Positions 7,764 through 15,993 of a DNA stretch of 64,000 bases are shown here, piece after piece (positions within the stretch are counted from its first letter, which is position 1; every line of letters begins with the position of its first letter). Source of the DNA: Pseudomonadota bacterium (GTDB taxonomy: Bacteria; Desulfobacterota; Desulfovibrionia; Desulfovibrionales; Desulfovibrionaceae); contig JAEYOJ010000003.1 of the NCBI GenBank assembly GCA_023411815.1, positions 1-64,000 on the forward strand, given 5' to 3'. Position numbers and translations under genes: made by a program. The notes under the pieces were generated by a model. The model was not told where the DNA came from, searched no databases, and saw nothing but the letters and a program-made list of their open reading frames with translations.

Positions 7764-8100
7764 GCGCCTTCACCTGCTCACAAGTTGTGCCGGTCAATAA
7801 TCGTCCCGGTCGTACACGCCTGACCTGGAGCGGTCAATCGCGCGGTCGGCCGTGATCCGCAATTCAATTTTTAAATAAATGTGAAAGTCAGTGGAGTGAA
7901 TTCTCCATGTGGCATATTTGCGGCTGCGGCCTCATTGTAAGCAATTGTAAAGCAACATCCATGAGGATCACAACTTGCTCCCTGTTGCTTACGCGACTCC
8001 CAAAGGCACCATTGATCAGGGCCTGCCATGACCATGGCTTGGATACGGAGCCTCATGCGCAGATCATCCAGAAACTGCATTTCTCAGCAAGGAGCGCCTT
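7764..8100. other. Intergenic region between gmhB and the EF-hand gene
   Basis: This 337-base region separates divergent genes and must carry both promoters. It is AT-rich in the middle. It contains two close copies of ATTGTAA (7935-7950) and an imperfect inverted repeat, TAAAGCAACA at 7948-7957 against TGTTGCTTAC at 7983-7992, which could be an operator or a hairpin in the EF-hand leader. AAGGAGCG at 8091-8098 is the ribosome site of the EF-hand gene. I find no supported gene here. Confidence 0.4.
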
Positions 8101-9072
8101 ATGGTCAGCAGTATCGGCGGCAGTACAGGGTATCTCTCCAGCATGATCGCTGAAATGCGCAAGCAGACGAAAAGCGCCAGCCAACTATCCGAGGAGCTGT
8201 TCTCCAAAGCCGACGTCAACGGCGACGGAATCATCGATGAAAGCGAACTTTCCAAGGCCCTGAGCAGCCAAACCAAGGTCGGGAACGGCGAAGGGCCGAG
8301 CGCTGGGGAGTTGTTCGATCTCTTGGACGCCGACGGCGACGGCGGCATCACGAAGCAGGAACATGCCGACGGCATGCAGGCCATCCAGGACAAGCTGCAA
8401 GGCCAGCAGAACACCATGGCCATGCTGGGCATGGTGGGCATGACTCCCCCGCAAGAGGCCCAGCAGTCGTCCAGCAGTATATTCTCGCAATTGGACACCA
8501 ATGGCGATGGCGTCATCGATGCCGAGGAACTGGCCAACGCCCTGGGGAACTCCTCTTCCACCAATGATGACGAAGACAGCTCGGCCTTGGAGCAGCTGAT
8601 CGCCGCGCTCGATAAGGACGGAGATGGGACCGTGAGCGAGGAAGAGCTCAACGACGGCCTGAAGACCCTCATGGAGGAGTTGGAAAGCCAGCGCACCGGC
8701 ATGGCCATGCAGGGCATGACTCATCCGCCTCCGCCTGAGCGGGGCCGGATGGACGATGAACTGTTCTCCGAAACCGACGCCAACGGCGATGGCGTTATCG
8801 ACGCGGACGAACTGGCCGGCGCCGTGGAGTCCCGCCAGGCCGCGGGCGGCAGCGGACCGGATGCCGAGGGACTGTTCGCGGCGCTCGATGCGGACGGCGA
8901 CGGAAGCATCACCAGGCAGGAGCACAGCGAAGGGCTGCAGGCCATGCGCAAGCAGCAGGAGCCGGGCGGCTTTTCCTCCTCACTGATGGCCTCGGCCATT
9001 CAGCAATACCAGTCCATGGGCCAGGGCGCCATGGGCCTGCAGGCCATGACGCAGGTCAGCTTCTTCGCTTAG
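8101..9072 (+). CDS. Six-EF-hand calcium-binding protein, no signal peptide
   Basis: This 323-residue acidic protein has six canonical EF-hand loops at residues 38-49, 76-87, 132-143, 171-182, 226-237 and 263-274 (for example DVNGDGIIDESE and DADGDGSITRQE). They form three EF-hand pairs spaced about 95 residues apart, which indicates internal triplication. Odd-numbered loops end IID/VID and even-numbered ones IT/VS, so the unit duplicated is the pair. Pairs are separated by Met/Gln/Ser-rich linkers (TMAMLGMVGMTPP, TGMAMQGMTHPPPP). There is no Sec signal peptide; the N-terminus MVSSIGGSTGYLSSM is polar. It should be a cytoplasmic calcium buffer or sensor, or be exported by a leaderless route. 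Its targets are unknown. It stands alone with its own ribosome site AAGGAGCG. Confidence 0.88.
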   Translation: MVSSIGGSTGYLSSMIAEMRKQTKSASQLSEELFSKADVNGDGIIDESELSKALSSQTKVGNGEGPSAGELFDLLDADGDGGITKQEHADGMQAIQDKLQGQQNTMAMLGMVGMTPPQEAQQSSSSIFSQLDTNGDGVIDAEELANALGNSSSTNDDEDSSALEQLIAALDKDGDGTVSEEELNDGLKTLMEELESQRTGMAMQGMTHPPPPERGRMDDELFSETDANGDGVIDADELAGAVESRQAAGGSGPDAEGLFAALDADGDGSITRQEHSEGLQAMRKQQEPGGFSSSLMASAIQQYQSMGQGAMGLQAMTQVSFFA

Positions 9073-9393
9073 CTCGTCCACGACCGAGCCTCAGGGATGG
9101 GCTCGCCGCCTTTTCCTTCACCCTTCCGGCGAAGATGGAGCCTGGGTCTCAAGGATGGACCCGGCTCCGATTCATTCTCGCCCTTCCTCTCGGCTGCACG
9201 GCAAATTTTTCCCGACGGCAAGCATTGCCTGCAGGCAAGCCGGAGCCATGTATCCACCCTGCCAGGCTTTCATGTAAGGATATGTAAAGGCATCATGTTG
9301 GACAGCAAATCAGGGGCCGGCCGCCCAGGACCGACATCGACGGACAGGCTTGTGGAAACCACGGACCATGCGGCAGGCTGGAGAAAACAAAAG
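9073..9393. other. Intergenic region after the EF-hand gene
   Basis: About 320 bases lie between the EF-hand stop and the terminator of the downstream tRNA. I found no supported gene, repeat or clear terminator for the EF-hand gene here. Confidence 0.4.
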
Positions 9394-9425
9394 AAAGAGG
9401 CGACCATTTCTGATCGCCTCTCTTT
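9394..9425 (-). terminator. Terminator downstream of tRNA-Asp (copy 1)
   Basis: The arms AAAGAGGCGA (9394-9403) and TCGCCTCTCTTT (9414-9425) form a hairpin with a small bulge. On the minus strand it is followed by CTTTTGTTTTC. It starts about ten bases past the tRNA 3' end. Confidence 0.65.
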
Positions 9426-9434
9426 CCGCCTAAG

Positions 9435-9511
<77 letters not shown>

Positions 9512-9592
9512 GCATCGCGGCGTCGACTTCTCGTCGCCGCGGAAGCAGGTAACTATACAAGGCGGCTTTGCAAGTCAAGCAAGTTTTTCAAA

Positions 9593-10183
9593 TCACCCTA
9601 AAAAGTTTTTGATGCCCGTGAATACTATCTGCGCGGCCAGGGCCGACAGGATGAGACCGGTCAGTTTGGACAGGATGGCCAGGCCGTTGCGGCCGATGAG
9701 CCGGTCGATGACCGGGGCCAGAACGAGCATGAGCCCCACGCTCATGACGGCCAGACACAGAGCGCCGCTGCCCACCAGCCGCTCCAGATAGGTCTGCTCG
9801 CCCGCGCCCAGAATGAGCAGAGCGCCGGTCGTGGCCGGCCCAACGGTAATGGGAATGGCCAGAGGCACCACGTGGATGTCGCCTTCGGTGTCCTCGGGCA
9901 CGGTGCGCTGGCCGCGCACCAGACTCACGGCCGAGAGGAAGAGCAGGCAGCCCGCTCCGATGCGGAATGCGTCCACGGTGATGCCGAAGACGGAGAAAAT
10001 CAGGTTTCCGAAATGATACAGGATCAGACAAGTCACGATGACCGCCAGGGTCACGCGCAAGGCCAGCATGCGCTGGCGCCGGGGCTCCATGCCAGTTGTG
10101 TAGGCGATAAAGGCCGAGAGAACGAAAAAGGGCGTGAGCAGGAAGAAAAACTTGATGTAGATGCTGATGAAGAGCTGGCTCAT
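9593..10183 (-). CDS. MarC family integral membrane protein
   Basis: The product has 196 residues and about six membrane helices, beginning MSQLFISIYIKFFFLLTPFF. The conserved family segments PLAIPITVGPATTGALLIL and LTGLILSALAAQIVFTGIK are both present. It belongs to the MarC/UPF0056 family of inner-membrane proteins; the multidrug-resistance role once assigned to E. coli MarC has not held up and the function is unresolved. It lies between two identical tRNA-Asp genes on the same strand. It could be reached by read-through from the upstream tRNA-Val/tRNA-Asp unit, although a strong terminator intervenes. Confidence 0.88.
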   Translation of the reverse strand: MSQLFISIYIKFFFLLTPFFVLSAFIAYTTGMEPRRQRMLALRVTLAVIVTCLILYHFGNLIFSVFGITVDAFRIGAGCLLFLSAVSLVRGQRTVPEDTEGDIHVVPLAIPITVGPATTGALLILGAGEQTYLERLVGSGALCLAVMSVGLMLVLAPVIDRLIGRNGLAILSKLTGLILSALAAQIVFTGIKNFLG

Positions 10184-10286
10184 GGCCGTCCCCTTGCGCG
10201 AGTGCTGTCCGGGTTGTTGCCGTTCCCCTCTGGAACTGACTGCGGCCCAAAGGCCTGCCTTTATCCATCGACCGCCAAAGAAAAAG

Positions 10287-10314
10287 GCAGGCCCTTCCTT
10301 CAGGAAGGGCCTGC
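10287..10314 (-). terminator. Rho-independent terminator of the tRNA-Val/tRNA-Asp unit
   Basis: A perfect 13-bp stem (GCAGGCCCTTCCT at 10287-10299 with its complement at 10302-10314) is followed on the minus strand by CTTTTTCTTT. It lies 26 bases beyond the 3' end of tRNA-Asp copy 2. Confidence 0.85.
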
Positions 10315-10340
10315 TGATCCCCGTGAGCGGGGTTGCATGC

Positions 10341-10417
<77 letters not shown>

Positions 10418-10429
10418 GCATGATCAATC

Positions 10430-10505
10430 TGGTGGGCAGAACAGGGATCGAACCTGCGACATCCTGCTTGTAAGGCAGGCGCTCTCCCAGCTGAGCTATC
10501 CGCCC
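10430..10505 (-). tRNA. tRNA-Val(TAC)
   Basis: The minus strand folds as a 76-base tRNA with acceptor stem GGGCGGA/TCTGCCC (one G-T pair), D-arm GCTCAGCTGGGAGAGC, anticodon stem CCTGC/GCAGG with loop CTTACAA (anticodon TAC), T-arm CAGGTTCGATCCCTG and encoded CCA. It is the first gene of a two-tRNA unit with tRNA-Asp. Confidence 0.95.
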
Positions 10506-10567
10506 CCAAAGAGAAAAAGACATTTATAACCATGCCCGCCCGCTGTCAAACATCCTGTGCACAAAAA

Positions 10568-10592
10568 AGGACCTGACCAGCCGGAAGGTCCT
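10568..10592 (-). terminator. Rho-independent terminator after the DUF1786 gene
   Basis: AGGACCT (10568-10574) pairs with AGGTCCT (10586-10592). On the minus strand the hairpin is followed directly by TTTTTTG. It lies between the DUF1786 stop and the tRNA-Val gene, so the tRNA promoter must lie between about 10510 and 10565. Confidence 0.75.
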
Positions 10593-10745
10593 GCCGCCCC
10601 GCCGTGCGCATCCAGACGTTTCGGAAACGCGGACGAGCGCCCGCACCGGCGCGGGAAACCACTCCGATCAGGCCGGTTCGCAGCATGGCGCTGCTTTGCG
10701 CCACGCTCGCCGCAGGATTCGGCAAGTGAGAGTCGTTCAGCTTGC

Positions 10746-11789
10746 CTAGCCGGACCGACCGCGCAATTCGCGGCCTTTGAGCAGGCCGAAACAGCCGGCG
10801 AGCATCATGTCCCCACCCGGCGCGGGCATTATCACCGGGTGGTGGGAAAGCATGGCGCGCCTGGGGCCGAGTACGACTGTGGGCAGGAAGCCGCGCGCCT
10901 CGGCCGGCAGATCAAGGGTCATGCAGCCGTGGCCCTTGCCGTCGAAGACGGCCTCGAAAGTCAGCTCGCCCCGGCGGAAGGCGTTCAGCTCGCTCCAGAT
11001 CCGCGCTTCGTCCAGCAGGCCGGTATGGTGCTCGTAGACACCCCACATGCGCTCGCGAAACAGCAGAAAGGCTATGGTGTGGCTGTTGCCCACGTTGATC
11101 AGGCACAGGCCCTCGCGCCGGCTTCGCTCGGCTACCTCGGGATCGCTCAGTGCGCCGAGCACGGCCGCGGCCCCGGAGTCGGCCACGAGGCCGCCGCCGA
11201 TGGAACGCTGCAGGGCCGCCAGGCGTGTCAGCTCCTGGGGCGGATGATCGTAGACCAAAGCTTCGGGCCGACCTTCGGCCTCCAGCAGGAACCTGCGCCA
11301 CAGCCCGAACCGGCCCATGCGGTTGCTTTTTCCAGGATGGAAGCCGTGGTCCTGGGCGCAGGCCATGACCTCGTCGGGCATGTCCAACCCTGCGGCGACC
11401 AGCAGCGCACTCCAGTATCCGGCGTCATAGTCGGCCAGGCGCACGGCCGCGTAACCGCGCGGGCAGATTTCAGACAAGGCCACCCCCTTATCCTCCAAGG
11501 CCGTCAGGTCGTCGGCAATGGAGTACGCGGCCTCGGGGTGCGCGGCAATCGGCAGACCAGCCTGGATATGGGCCATGACATCCCGGTGGAATCCGCCGCC
11601 CATGTTCGTGCCGAAGAGGTAAATGCCCCGACCCTCGGAGGTCAGCCGCCGGATGCGCGCCCCCACCTGCCTTGCCGGCGCGGGCAGCACGAACTTGGGG
11701 CAGTTCTCGGGCTCGCGGTCCGGGAGGAAATAAAGCACATCCTGGGTGCCGCTGCCGATGTCCAGCACGAGAGTCGATCGCGCGCTCAT
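10746..11789 (-). CDS. DUF1786 family protein (actin/Hsp70-like ATPase fold suspected)
   Basis: The 347-residue protein starts MSARSTLVLDIGSGTQDVLY. LDIGSGTQD resembles the phosphate-1 motif of the sugar kinase/Hsp70/actin fold, and a later LCLINVGNSHTIAFLL segment resembles phosphate-2. It fits the DUF1786 family, whose function is not known. The C-terminal part contains LSHHPVIMPAPGGDMMLAGC. It is preceded by AGGAGC-like bases just before the ATG and is followed by its own terminator. The gene upstream, a CsaA-like protein, is on the same strand but separated by 81 bases. Confidence 0.75.
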   Translation of the reverse strand: MSARSTLVLDIGSGTQDVLYFLPDREPENCPKFVLPAPARQVGARIRRLTSEGRGIYLFGTNMGGGFHRDVMAHIQAGLPIAAHPEAAYSIADDLTALEDKGVALSEICPRGYAAVRLADYDAGYWSALLVAAGLDMPDEVMACAQDHGFHPGKSNRMGRFGLWRRFLLEAEGRPEALVYDHPPQELTRLAALQRSIGGGLVADSGAAAVLGALSDPEVAERSRREGLCLINVGNSHTIAFLLFRERMWGVYEHHTGLLDEARIWSELNAFRRGELTFEAVFDGKGHGCMTLDLPAEARGFLPTVVLGPRRAMLSHHPVIMPAPGGDMMLAGCFGLLKGRELRGRSG

Positions 11790-11870
11790 GTCCGCTCCTT
11801 TCGGCTGAAAAACCTCTTGAAAACAGGCTGCACGGGCCAGGGTGCCCGCCGGATGCGAGACAAACTATTG

Positions 11871-12206
11871 CTAATAAATGCGTCCGCCCAACGGCACCTC
11901 GCGCTCGGGCTCAAGGAGGATGATCCTGCCCTGCTCGTCCTCCGCGCCCAGCACGAGCACCTCGGACATGAAGTCCGCGATCTGCCTGGGCGGGAAGTTG
12001 AACACCGCGATGACCAGCCGACCAGGCAGTTCGTCCAGGGTATAGGCCTTGGTTATCTGGGCGCTGGTCTTGCGCAGGCCCAGTTCGCCGAAGTCGATCC
12101 AAAGCTTGTAGGCGGGCTTGCGCGCCTTTTCGAAGCCCTCGGCACGCACGATGCGGCCCACGCGCATCTCCACTTTTGCAAAATCGTCATATATTATTGA
12201 ACTCAT
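11871..12206 (-). CDS. csaA: CsaA-like tRNA-binding domain protein
   Basis: The 111-residue product is a single EMAP/tRNA-binding OB-fold domain. It has FAKVEMRVGRIVRAEGFEKA, KLWIDFGELGLRKTSAQI, the VIAVFNFPPRQIADFMSEVL segment, and VLVLGAED towards the end. These are the CsaA family signatures. Such proteins bind tRNA as dimers and have been described as export chaperones in Bacillus. The ATG at 12206 is chosen because GGAGTGCCC precedes it; a longer frame from 12227 adds seven unconserved residues. It is cytoplasmic. Confidence 0.88.
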   Translation of the reverse strand: MSSIIYDDFAKVEMRVGRIVRAEGFEKARKPAYKLWIDFGELGLRKTSAQITKAYTLDELPGRLVIAVFNFPPRQIADFMSEVLVLGAEDEQGRIILLEPEREVPLGGRIY

Positions 12207-12333
12207 GGGCACTCCAGGGTCCGGCATTCAGCCTTGCGCGGTAGATTAGCTCCGGCCCGGCCTCCTGGCAAGATTCGCGAACGGAAGAGACGGTAATCCT
12301 TGACTTCCCAACGCGCTCCGGCAATGGCAAGCC

Positions 12334-13191
12334 ATGGGCACCCTGTTTCTGATCCTGCTTATCCCACTGGCAGCGGCATTTCTCGTCGGCCTGCTGAGCT
12401 ACGCCTTCTACTGGTACGAGGTGGCCTCCTCGCCGCACAGGGCCGTGTTCGAGCGCGCGGCGGCCGGACGTCCTCGGCGGCTGGCTGCTCGCCTGATAAT
12501 CCTGGCCATGCGCGCGCAGCTCGCGGCGTACGGTTCCATCATATTGGGCCTATGGCCGGGCATGTACCGGCCACGCCAGGACCAGCAAGTCGCCGATGCC
12601 GGAACTCCGGTGATCTTCGTGCATGGGCTGTATCACTCGGCCGGCGGCTGGATAGCCTTCCGCCGTCGTTTCCTTCGGGCAGGCGTGCGCAACCTGTACG
12701 CCCTGACCTACAACTCCGTGCGTGACAGCGTGCCGGACATCAGCCGACAGCTCGGGCGACGCTTGAACGAGGTGCTCGACGCCCATCCCGGGCGCAAGGT
12801 CTTCTTGGTGGGACACAGCACGGGCGGGCTGGTCATCCGGCTGGGGTTGACCGACCCGAAAATCGCAGCCCATGTGGCAGGCGCGGCAACTCTGGGCACG
12901 CCGCATCACGGCAGCAAGCTGGCGGCCCTGGGAATCGGACGCACGGCGCGGGATCTGCTCTGGGGCGGCGATTTCATCCGCGGGCTCAACGCCCTGCCAC
13001 GCCCTCTTCCGCCGGTGCTCAGCGTGTATACGGATTACGACAACATGGTCCTGCCGCCCGAAGCCGCACGCATACCGGCCGGCGCGCCCTGGCGCGAGGA
13101 AGCCGTCGGCCTGTGCAGCCACGTGGGCCTGCTCTTCAACCGCAGAGCCGCGGAAATGGTCCTGTCCTTCTATCGGGAGCACCAGGATTGA
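12334..13191 (+). CDS. Membrane-anchored alpha/beta hydrolase, lipase-like
   Basis: The 285-residue protein has an N-terminal membrane segment (MGTLFLILLIPLAAAFLVGLL) and a second hydrophobic stretch near 53-76. The hydrolase domain follows, with the oxyanion motif VIFVHGLYH (93-101) and the nucleophile elbow VGHSTGGL (S162). TLGTPHHGSKLA is the signature of lipase/PGAP1-like hydrolases. The acid is probably the Asp in YTDYDNMV and the base the His in GLCSHVGLL. It would be a membrane-bound esterase or lipase facing the periplasm or cytoplasm; the substrate is unknown. It is a single gene, divergent from csaA. Confidence 0.82.
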   Translation: MGTLFLILLIPLAAAFLVGLLSYAFYWYEVASSPHRAVFERAAAGRPRRLAARLIILAMRAQLAAYGSIILGLWPGMYRPRQDQQVADAGTPVIFVHGLYHSAGGWIAFRRRFLRAGVRNLYALTYNSVRDSVPDISRQLGRRLNEVLDAHPGRKVFLVGHSTGGLVIRLGLTDPKIAAHVAGAATLGTPHHGSKLAALGIGRTARDLLWGGDFIRGLNALPRPLPPVLSVYTDYDNMVLPPEAARIPAGAPWREEAVGLCSHVGLLFNRRAAEMVLSFYREHQD

Positions 13192-13307
13192 TCCTCCCAA
13201 GACAGGATCTCTCCCTCTTGCGCTCCTGACCAAGGGGCATTACAACTCGCCCTCCCGACATCGTTCGGGTTATCGCCATACTCAAAGAAGACAAAGGACG
13301 CCCGCGA

Positions 13308-13916
13308 ATGAACGTCATTCCTTTTCTGCTCGCGCCCGTCATCTGCGCTGGAATTGGTTGGTTCACCAATTACCTGGCCGTGAAGATGCTCTTCCATCCC
13401 AGGCAGCCCGTGCGCCTGCCCCTGCTCACGATCCAGGGCGTGTTTCCCAAGCGCAAGTCGGCCCTGGCGGCCAACCTGGGCGATGTGATCGAGCGGGAAC
13501 TCATCTGCGCTGGCGACATCTCCACGCTGCTGCGCGATCCGGCCCTGGCCGGCAGGCTGCACGGGCAGTTGGACGCCTACGTGGAAAAACTGCTGACCAA
13601 GGATCTGACCAAGGCCGTGCCCATGGCCGCCATGTTTCTGAACGGCCCCACCCTGGTCAAGATCAAGGAAGTCCTCGTGCCGGAACTGGAACGCTTCGTG
13701 CCCGAGCTTCTGACCAAGGCGTCGAGCGAGTTGGAGGCCAACCTGGACGTGAGCCGCCATGTGCGCGAGCGCATCGAGAACTTCTCCATGGACAAGCTCG
13801 AAGAGGTGCTCTTCGCCATCATGCGCAAGGAGTTCCGCTTCATCGAGATGGTGGGCGGCGTGCTCGGCTTCGCTATCGGCCTCTTTCAGTCAGCCCTGTT
13901 CGCCCTTGTGGGCTAG
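13308..13916 (+). CDS. DUF445 family membrane protein
   Basis: The 202-residue protein begins MNVIPFLLAPVICAGIGWFTNYLAVKMLFHP, a DUF445 hallmark (membrane helix followed by NYLAVKMLFHP). It continues with PKRKSALAANLGDVIERELI and a helical soluble domain. It ends with a second hydrophobic helix, VGGVLGFAIGLFQSALFALV. The family is widespread and uncharacterised; the architecture suggests a membrane-tethered coiled helical domain. The start is supported by its homology-typical N-terminus. There is no evident operon partner. Confidence 0.85.
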   Translation: MNVIPFLLAPVICAGIGWFTNYLAVKMLFHPRQPVRLPLLTIQGVFPKRKSALAANLGDVIERELICAGDISTLLRDPALAGRLHGQLDAYVEKLLTKDLTKAVPMAAMFLNGPTLVKIKEVLVPELERFVPELLTKASSELEANLDVSRHVRERIENFSMDKLEEVLFAIMRKEFRFIEMVGGVLGFAIGLFQSALFALVG

Positions 13917-14017
13917 GGTCTGATCGCCGCAGGCAGGCCGTCCGCGGTGCCCGATCTTGGAGCGGCATGCGCGAGGCCAGCCGATGACTGTACGAGGCCT
14001 GTGGGCGGCCGCAGGCC

Positions 14018-14575
14018 TTATAGTTTCTCCTTGGCCCGCTGGAAGGCGGTCCTGAGTTCCTTGAGCGCGCCGTCGATGCCTTGCCTGAGTTCGGCCCAGG
14101 CGCTGCCGCTGCTGCCCTGCAGGAGCGTCAGTTTGTAACGGGCATCCTCATAGGTACTCCTGAACCTGCCAATGTTCGTCTTATAATACTCGCGGGCTCC
14201 AGCGCTCAGGCTTCCGGTCCTCTTGCTCCATTCGTCCAGGGATGCCCGCAGGGCGTCCAAACGGGTCTGCGCGCTCGCTGCGTAAGCCTCGGACCTGCCG
14301 GAAAGCACGTATTGGCGCAATTCCACGCCCGGTTCGAACTTGACCGATTTGTAGGCGGGAATAAGTACGGGCTGATTGGTCTTGAAATCGCGCCCCTGGC
14401 GTTCAGCCAAGGTCTTGACCTGGAAGGAGCCGAAGCCCCGGATCGAAACGCCGCCACCCGCAGCCAGCTCTTCGACCATGGATTCGAGAATGGCATCCAG
14501 CGCCTTCCCGGCAGCAGCCTTGTCGGGCAAATCGGCCCCAATCTGGATGATGTCGATGATTTCTTGTCTGGTCAT
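14018..14575 (-). CDS. HU/IHF-family DNA-binding protein with C-terminal helical extension
   Basis: Residues 1-90 form an HU/IHF domain: MTRQEIIDIIQIGADLPDKA, then GVSIRGFGSFQVKTLAERQG and PAYKSVKFEPGVEL. The arm residues are altered (KTNQPVLIPAYK in place of the usual TGEPIxIPA). Residues 91-185 are an additional, predicted helical, charged region rich in Ala, Arg, Ser and Tyr with heptad-like spacing (TRLDALRASLDEW, AELRQGIDGALKELRTAFQR). Normal HU is about 90 residues, so this is twice the usual length. It would bind and bend DNA as a dimer; the extension may add oligomerisation or a second DNA contact (inference). It is monocistronic. Confidence 0.85.
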   Translation of the reverse strand: MTRQEIIDIIQIGADLPDKAAAGKALDAILESMVEELAAGGGVSIRGFGSFQVKTLAERQGRDFKTNQPVLIPAYKSVKFEPGVELRQYVLSGRSEAYAASAQTRLDALRASLDEWSKRTGSLSAGAREYYKTNIGRFRSTYEDARYKLTLLQGSSGSAWAELRQGIDGALKELRTAFQRAKEKL

Positions 14576-14751
14576 GCCAACTCCTTGATCAGTGCTTATG
14601 TATTCTCCCAGGTTGGCGCGGTATCGGCCCCGGCCGGAAGCATCCAGGGGTACGACACTCTATCATGCCGTAAATATTCGGCAAGCAAAAACAAATACTC
14701 GGGCGTGCGTTCGGTGCACGTCGCGGAGTCATCTTCGGGAGGAATGCCGTC

Positions 14752-15015
14752 ATGACACACGATCCTTTCCTGCGGCTCAAGGAGAAGCTGGACGAGCACC
14801 ACAGCTTCCCCTGCCGCTACGTCTTCAAGTTCATCGTTCCGAAGGCAAAGGTCACGGAAATGGAGGATCTGCTGAAGGGCTTCGAATTCACCACACGGGA
14901 ATCCCGCACGGGAAAATACACCAGCTACACTGCTGAGCTGCACATGGAGAGCAGCGAGACGGTCATCTCAATCTATCGCGCCGCGTCTTGCATAAAAGGT
15001 ATTATCGCCCTGTAG
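14752..15015 (+). CDS. DUF493 (YbeD-like) family protein
   Basis: The 87-residue protein starts MTHDPFLRLKEKLDEHHSFP and contains the DUF493 core FPCRYVFKFIVPKAKVTEME and the ending SETVISIYRAASCIKGIIAL. It has a ferredoxin-like fold related to the regulatory domains of amino-acid metabolic enzymes. No defined function is established. The ATG at 14752 is preceded by GGGAGGAATGCC. It is cytoplasmic. It stands alone between the HU-like gene and the ABC operon. Confidence 0.85.
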   Translation: MTHDPFLRLKEKLDEHHSFPCRYVFKFIVPKAKVTEMEDLLKGFEFTTRESRTGKYTSYTAELHMESSETVISIYRAASCIKGIIAL

Positions 15016-15182
15016 CCGCATGACTCCGGGAATTCGCGTTTCTATGTTTACATCCCGTGAGGGCTTGGAGCCTTCACCTGGGCGGATTTGTCGATCAACC
15101 TTCGGCATGCTCCCCTTGCCCGGCCAGCGCGATTCTGCTACTTCACGTTTTTGCCAACCGAAGCACATTCACTGGAGTATTC

Positions 15183-15911
15183 GTGATCGAGTTCGAGCAT
15201 GTCCATAAATGGTTCGGCGAGCTGCACGTTCTGAACGACGTCAGCCTGACCATCCGCAAGGGCGAGGTGGTCGTCATCTGCGGGCCCAGCGGCTCCGGCA
15301 AATCCACGCTCATACGCTGCATCAACCGCCTGGAGCCCATCCAGCGCGGCCGCATCATCGTGGACGAACAGGACTTGGGCGCCCCGGACGTGAACCTGAA
15401 GATGCTGCGCGCGGAAGTGGGCTTCGTCTTCCAGCAGTTCAATCTCTATCCGCACATGACCGTGCTCGAGAACATCACCCTGGCTCCGCTCATGGTGCGC
15501 AAGATGCCCCGGCGCAACGCCGAGGATCTGGCCATGGAGCTCCTGGAGAAGGTCAATATCCCGGACAAGGCCGGGGCCTATCCATCCCAGCTCTCCGGCG
15601 GTCAGCAGCAACGAGTGGCCATAGCCCGCGGCCTGGCCATGAAGCCCAAGATCATGCTCTTCGACGAGCCCACCAGCGCCCTAGACCCGGAGATGATCAA
15701 CGAAGTGCTGGACGTCATGAAGACCCTGGCCCGCGAAGGCATGACCATGGTCTGCGTGACGCACGAAATGGGTTTCGCCCGAGAGGTGGGCGACCGGGTC
15801 ATCTTCATGGACGGCGGCAAGCTCATCGAGGAGAACTCGCCCGAGGAGTTCTTCAATAATCCGCGCAGCGAACGGACCAAGGAATTCCTGAGCAAGATTC
15901 TCTCCCATTAG
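15183..15911 (+). CDS. Amino-acid ABC transporter ATP-binding protein (GlnQ-like)
   Basis: The 242-residue protein is a complete polar-amino-acid ABC ATPase, with Walker [10 protein letters not shown] (34-42), Q-loop [14 protein letters not shown], signature [17 protein letters not shown], Walker [15 protein letters not shown] and switch His in [10 protein letters not shown] chose the GTG at 15183 (reading [17 protein letters not shown]) because TGGAG lies six bases before it and homologues begin here. The open frame runs 42 codons further upstream without conservation. It energises the permease encoded two genes downstream. A terminator-like hairpin follows the stop, before the binding-protein gene. 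Confidence 0.9.
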   Translation: MIEFEHVHKWFGELHVLNDVSLTIRKGEVVVICGPSGSGKSTLIRCINRLEPIQRGRIIVDEQDLGAPDVNLKMLRAEVGFVFQQFNLYPHMTVLENITLAPLMVRKMPRRNAEDLAMELLEKVNIPDKAGAYPSQLSGGQQQRVAIARGLAMKPKIMLFDEPTSALDPEMINEVLDVMKTLAREGMTMVCVTHEMGFAREVGDRVIFMDGGKLIEENSPEEFFNNPRSERTKEFLSKILSH

Positions 15912-15918
15912 GGAATAC

Positions 15919-15943
15919 CGCCGGCGACCAGCCGGCGTTTTTT
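15919..15943 (+). terminator. Terminator or attenuator between ATPase and binding-protein genes
   Basis: CGCCGGC (15919-15925) pairs with GCCGGCG (15931-15937) and is followed by six T. It lies inside the transporter operon. It either ends an ATPase-only transcript or lowers read-through, or stabilises an upstream 3' end after processing. Confidence 0.8.
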
Positions 15944-15993
15944 GGGTTCGGGACGCCCGTGTCCCCGAGTGGTTGTGCAACAAGGAGAGTGCC

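Noticed and set aside
8101..9072. Reading the repeated acidic sequence as a DNA tandem repeat or adhesin
   Set aside because: The repetition is explained by canonical EF-hand loops with correct calcium ligands.
10557..12200. 547-codon plus-strand frame across the DUF1786 and CsaA genes
   Set aside because: It is antisense to two recognisable minus-strand genes and passes through a terminator; high GC creates long antisense frames here.
15057..15182. 42-codon upstream extension of the ABC ATPase
   Set aside because: Not conserved in the family; the GTG at 15183 has a ribosome site and matches the usual start.
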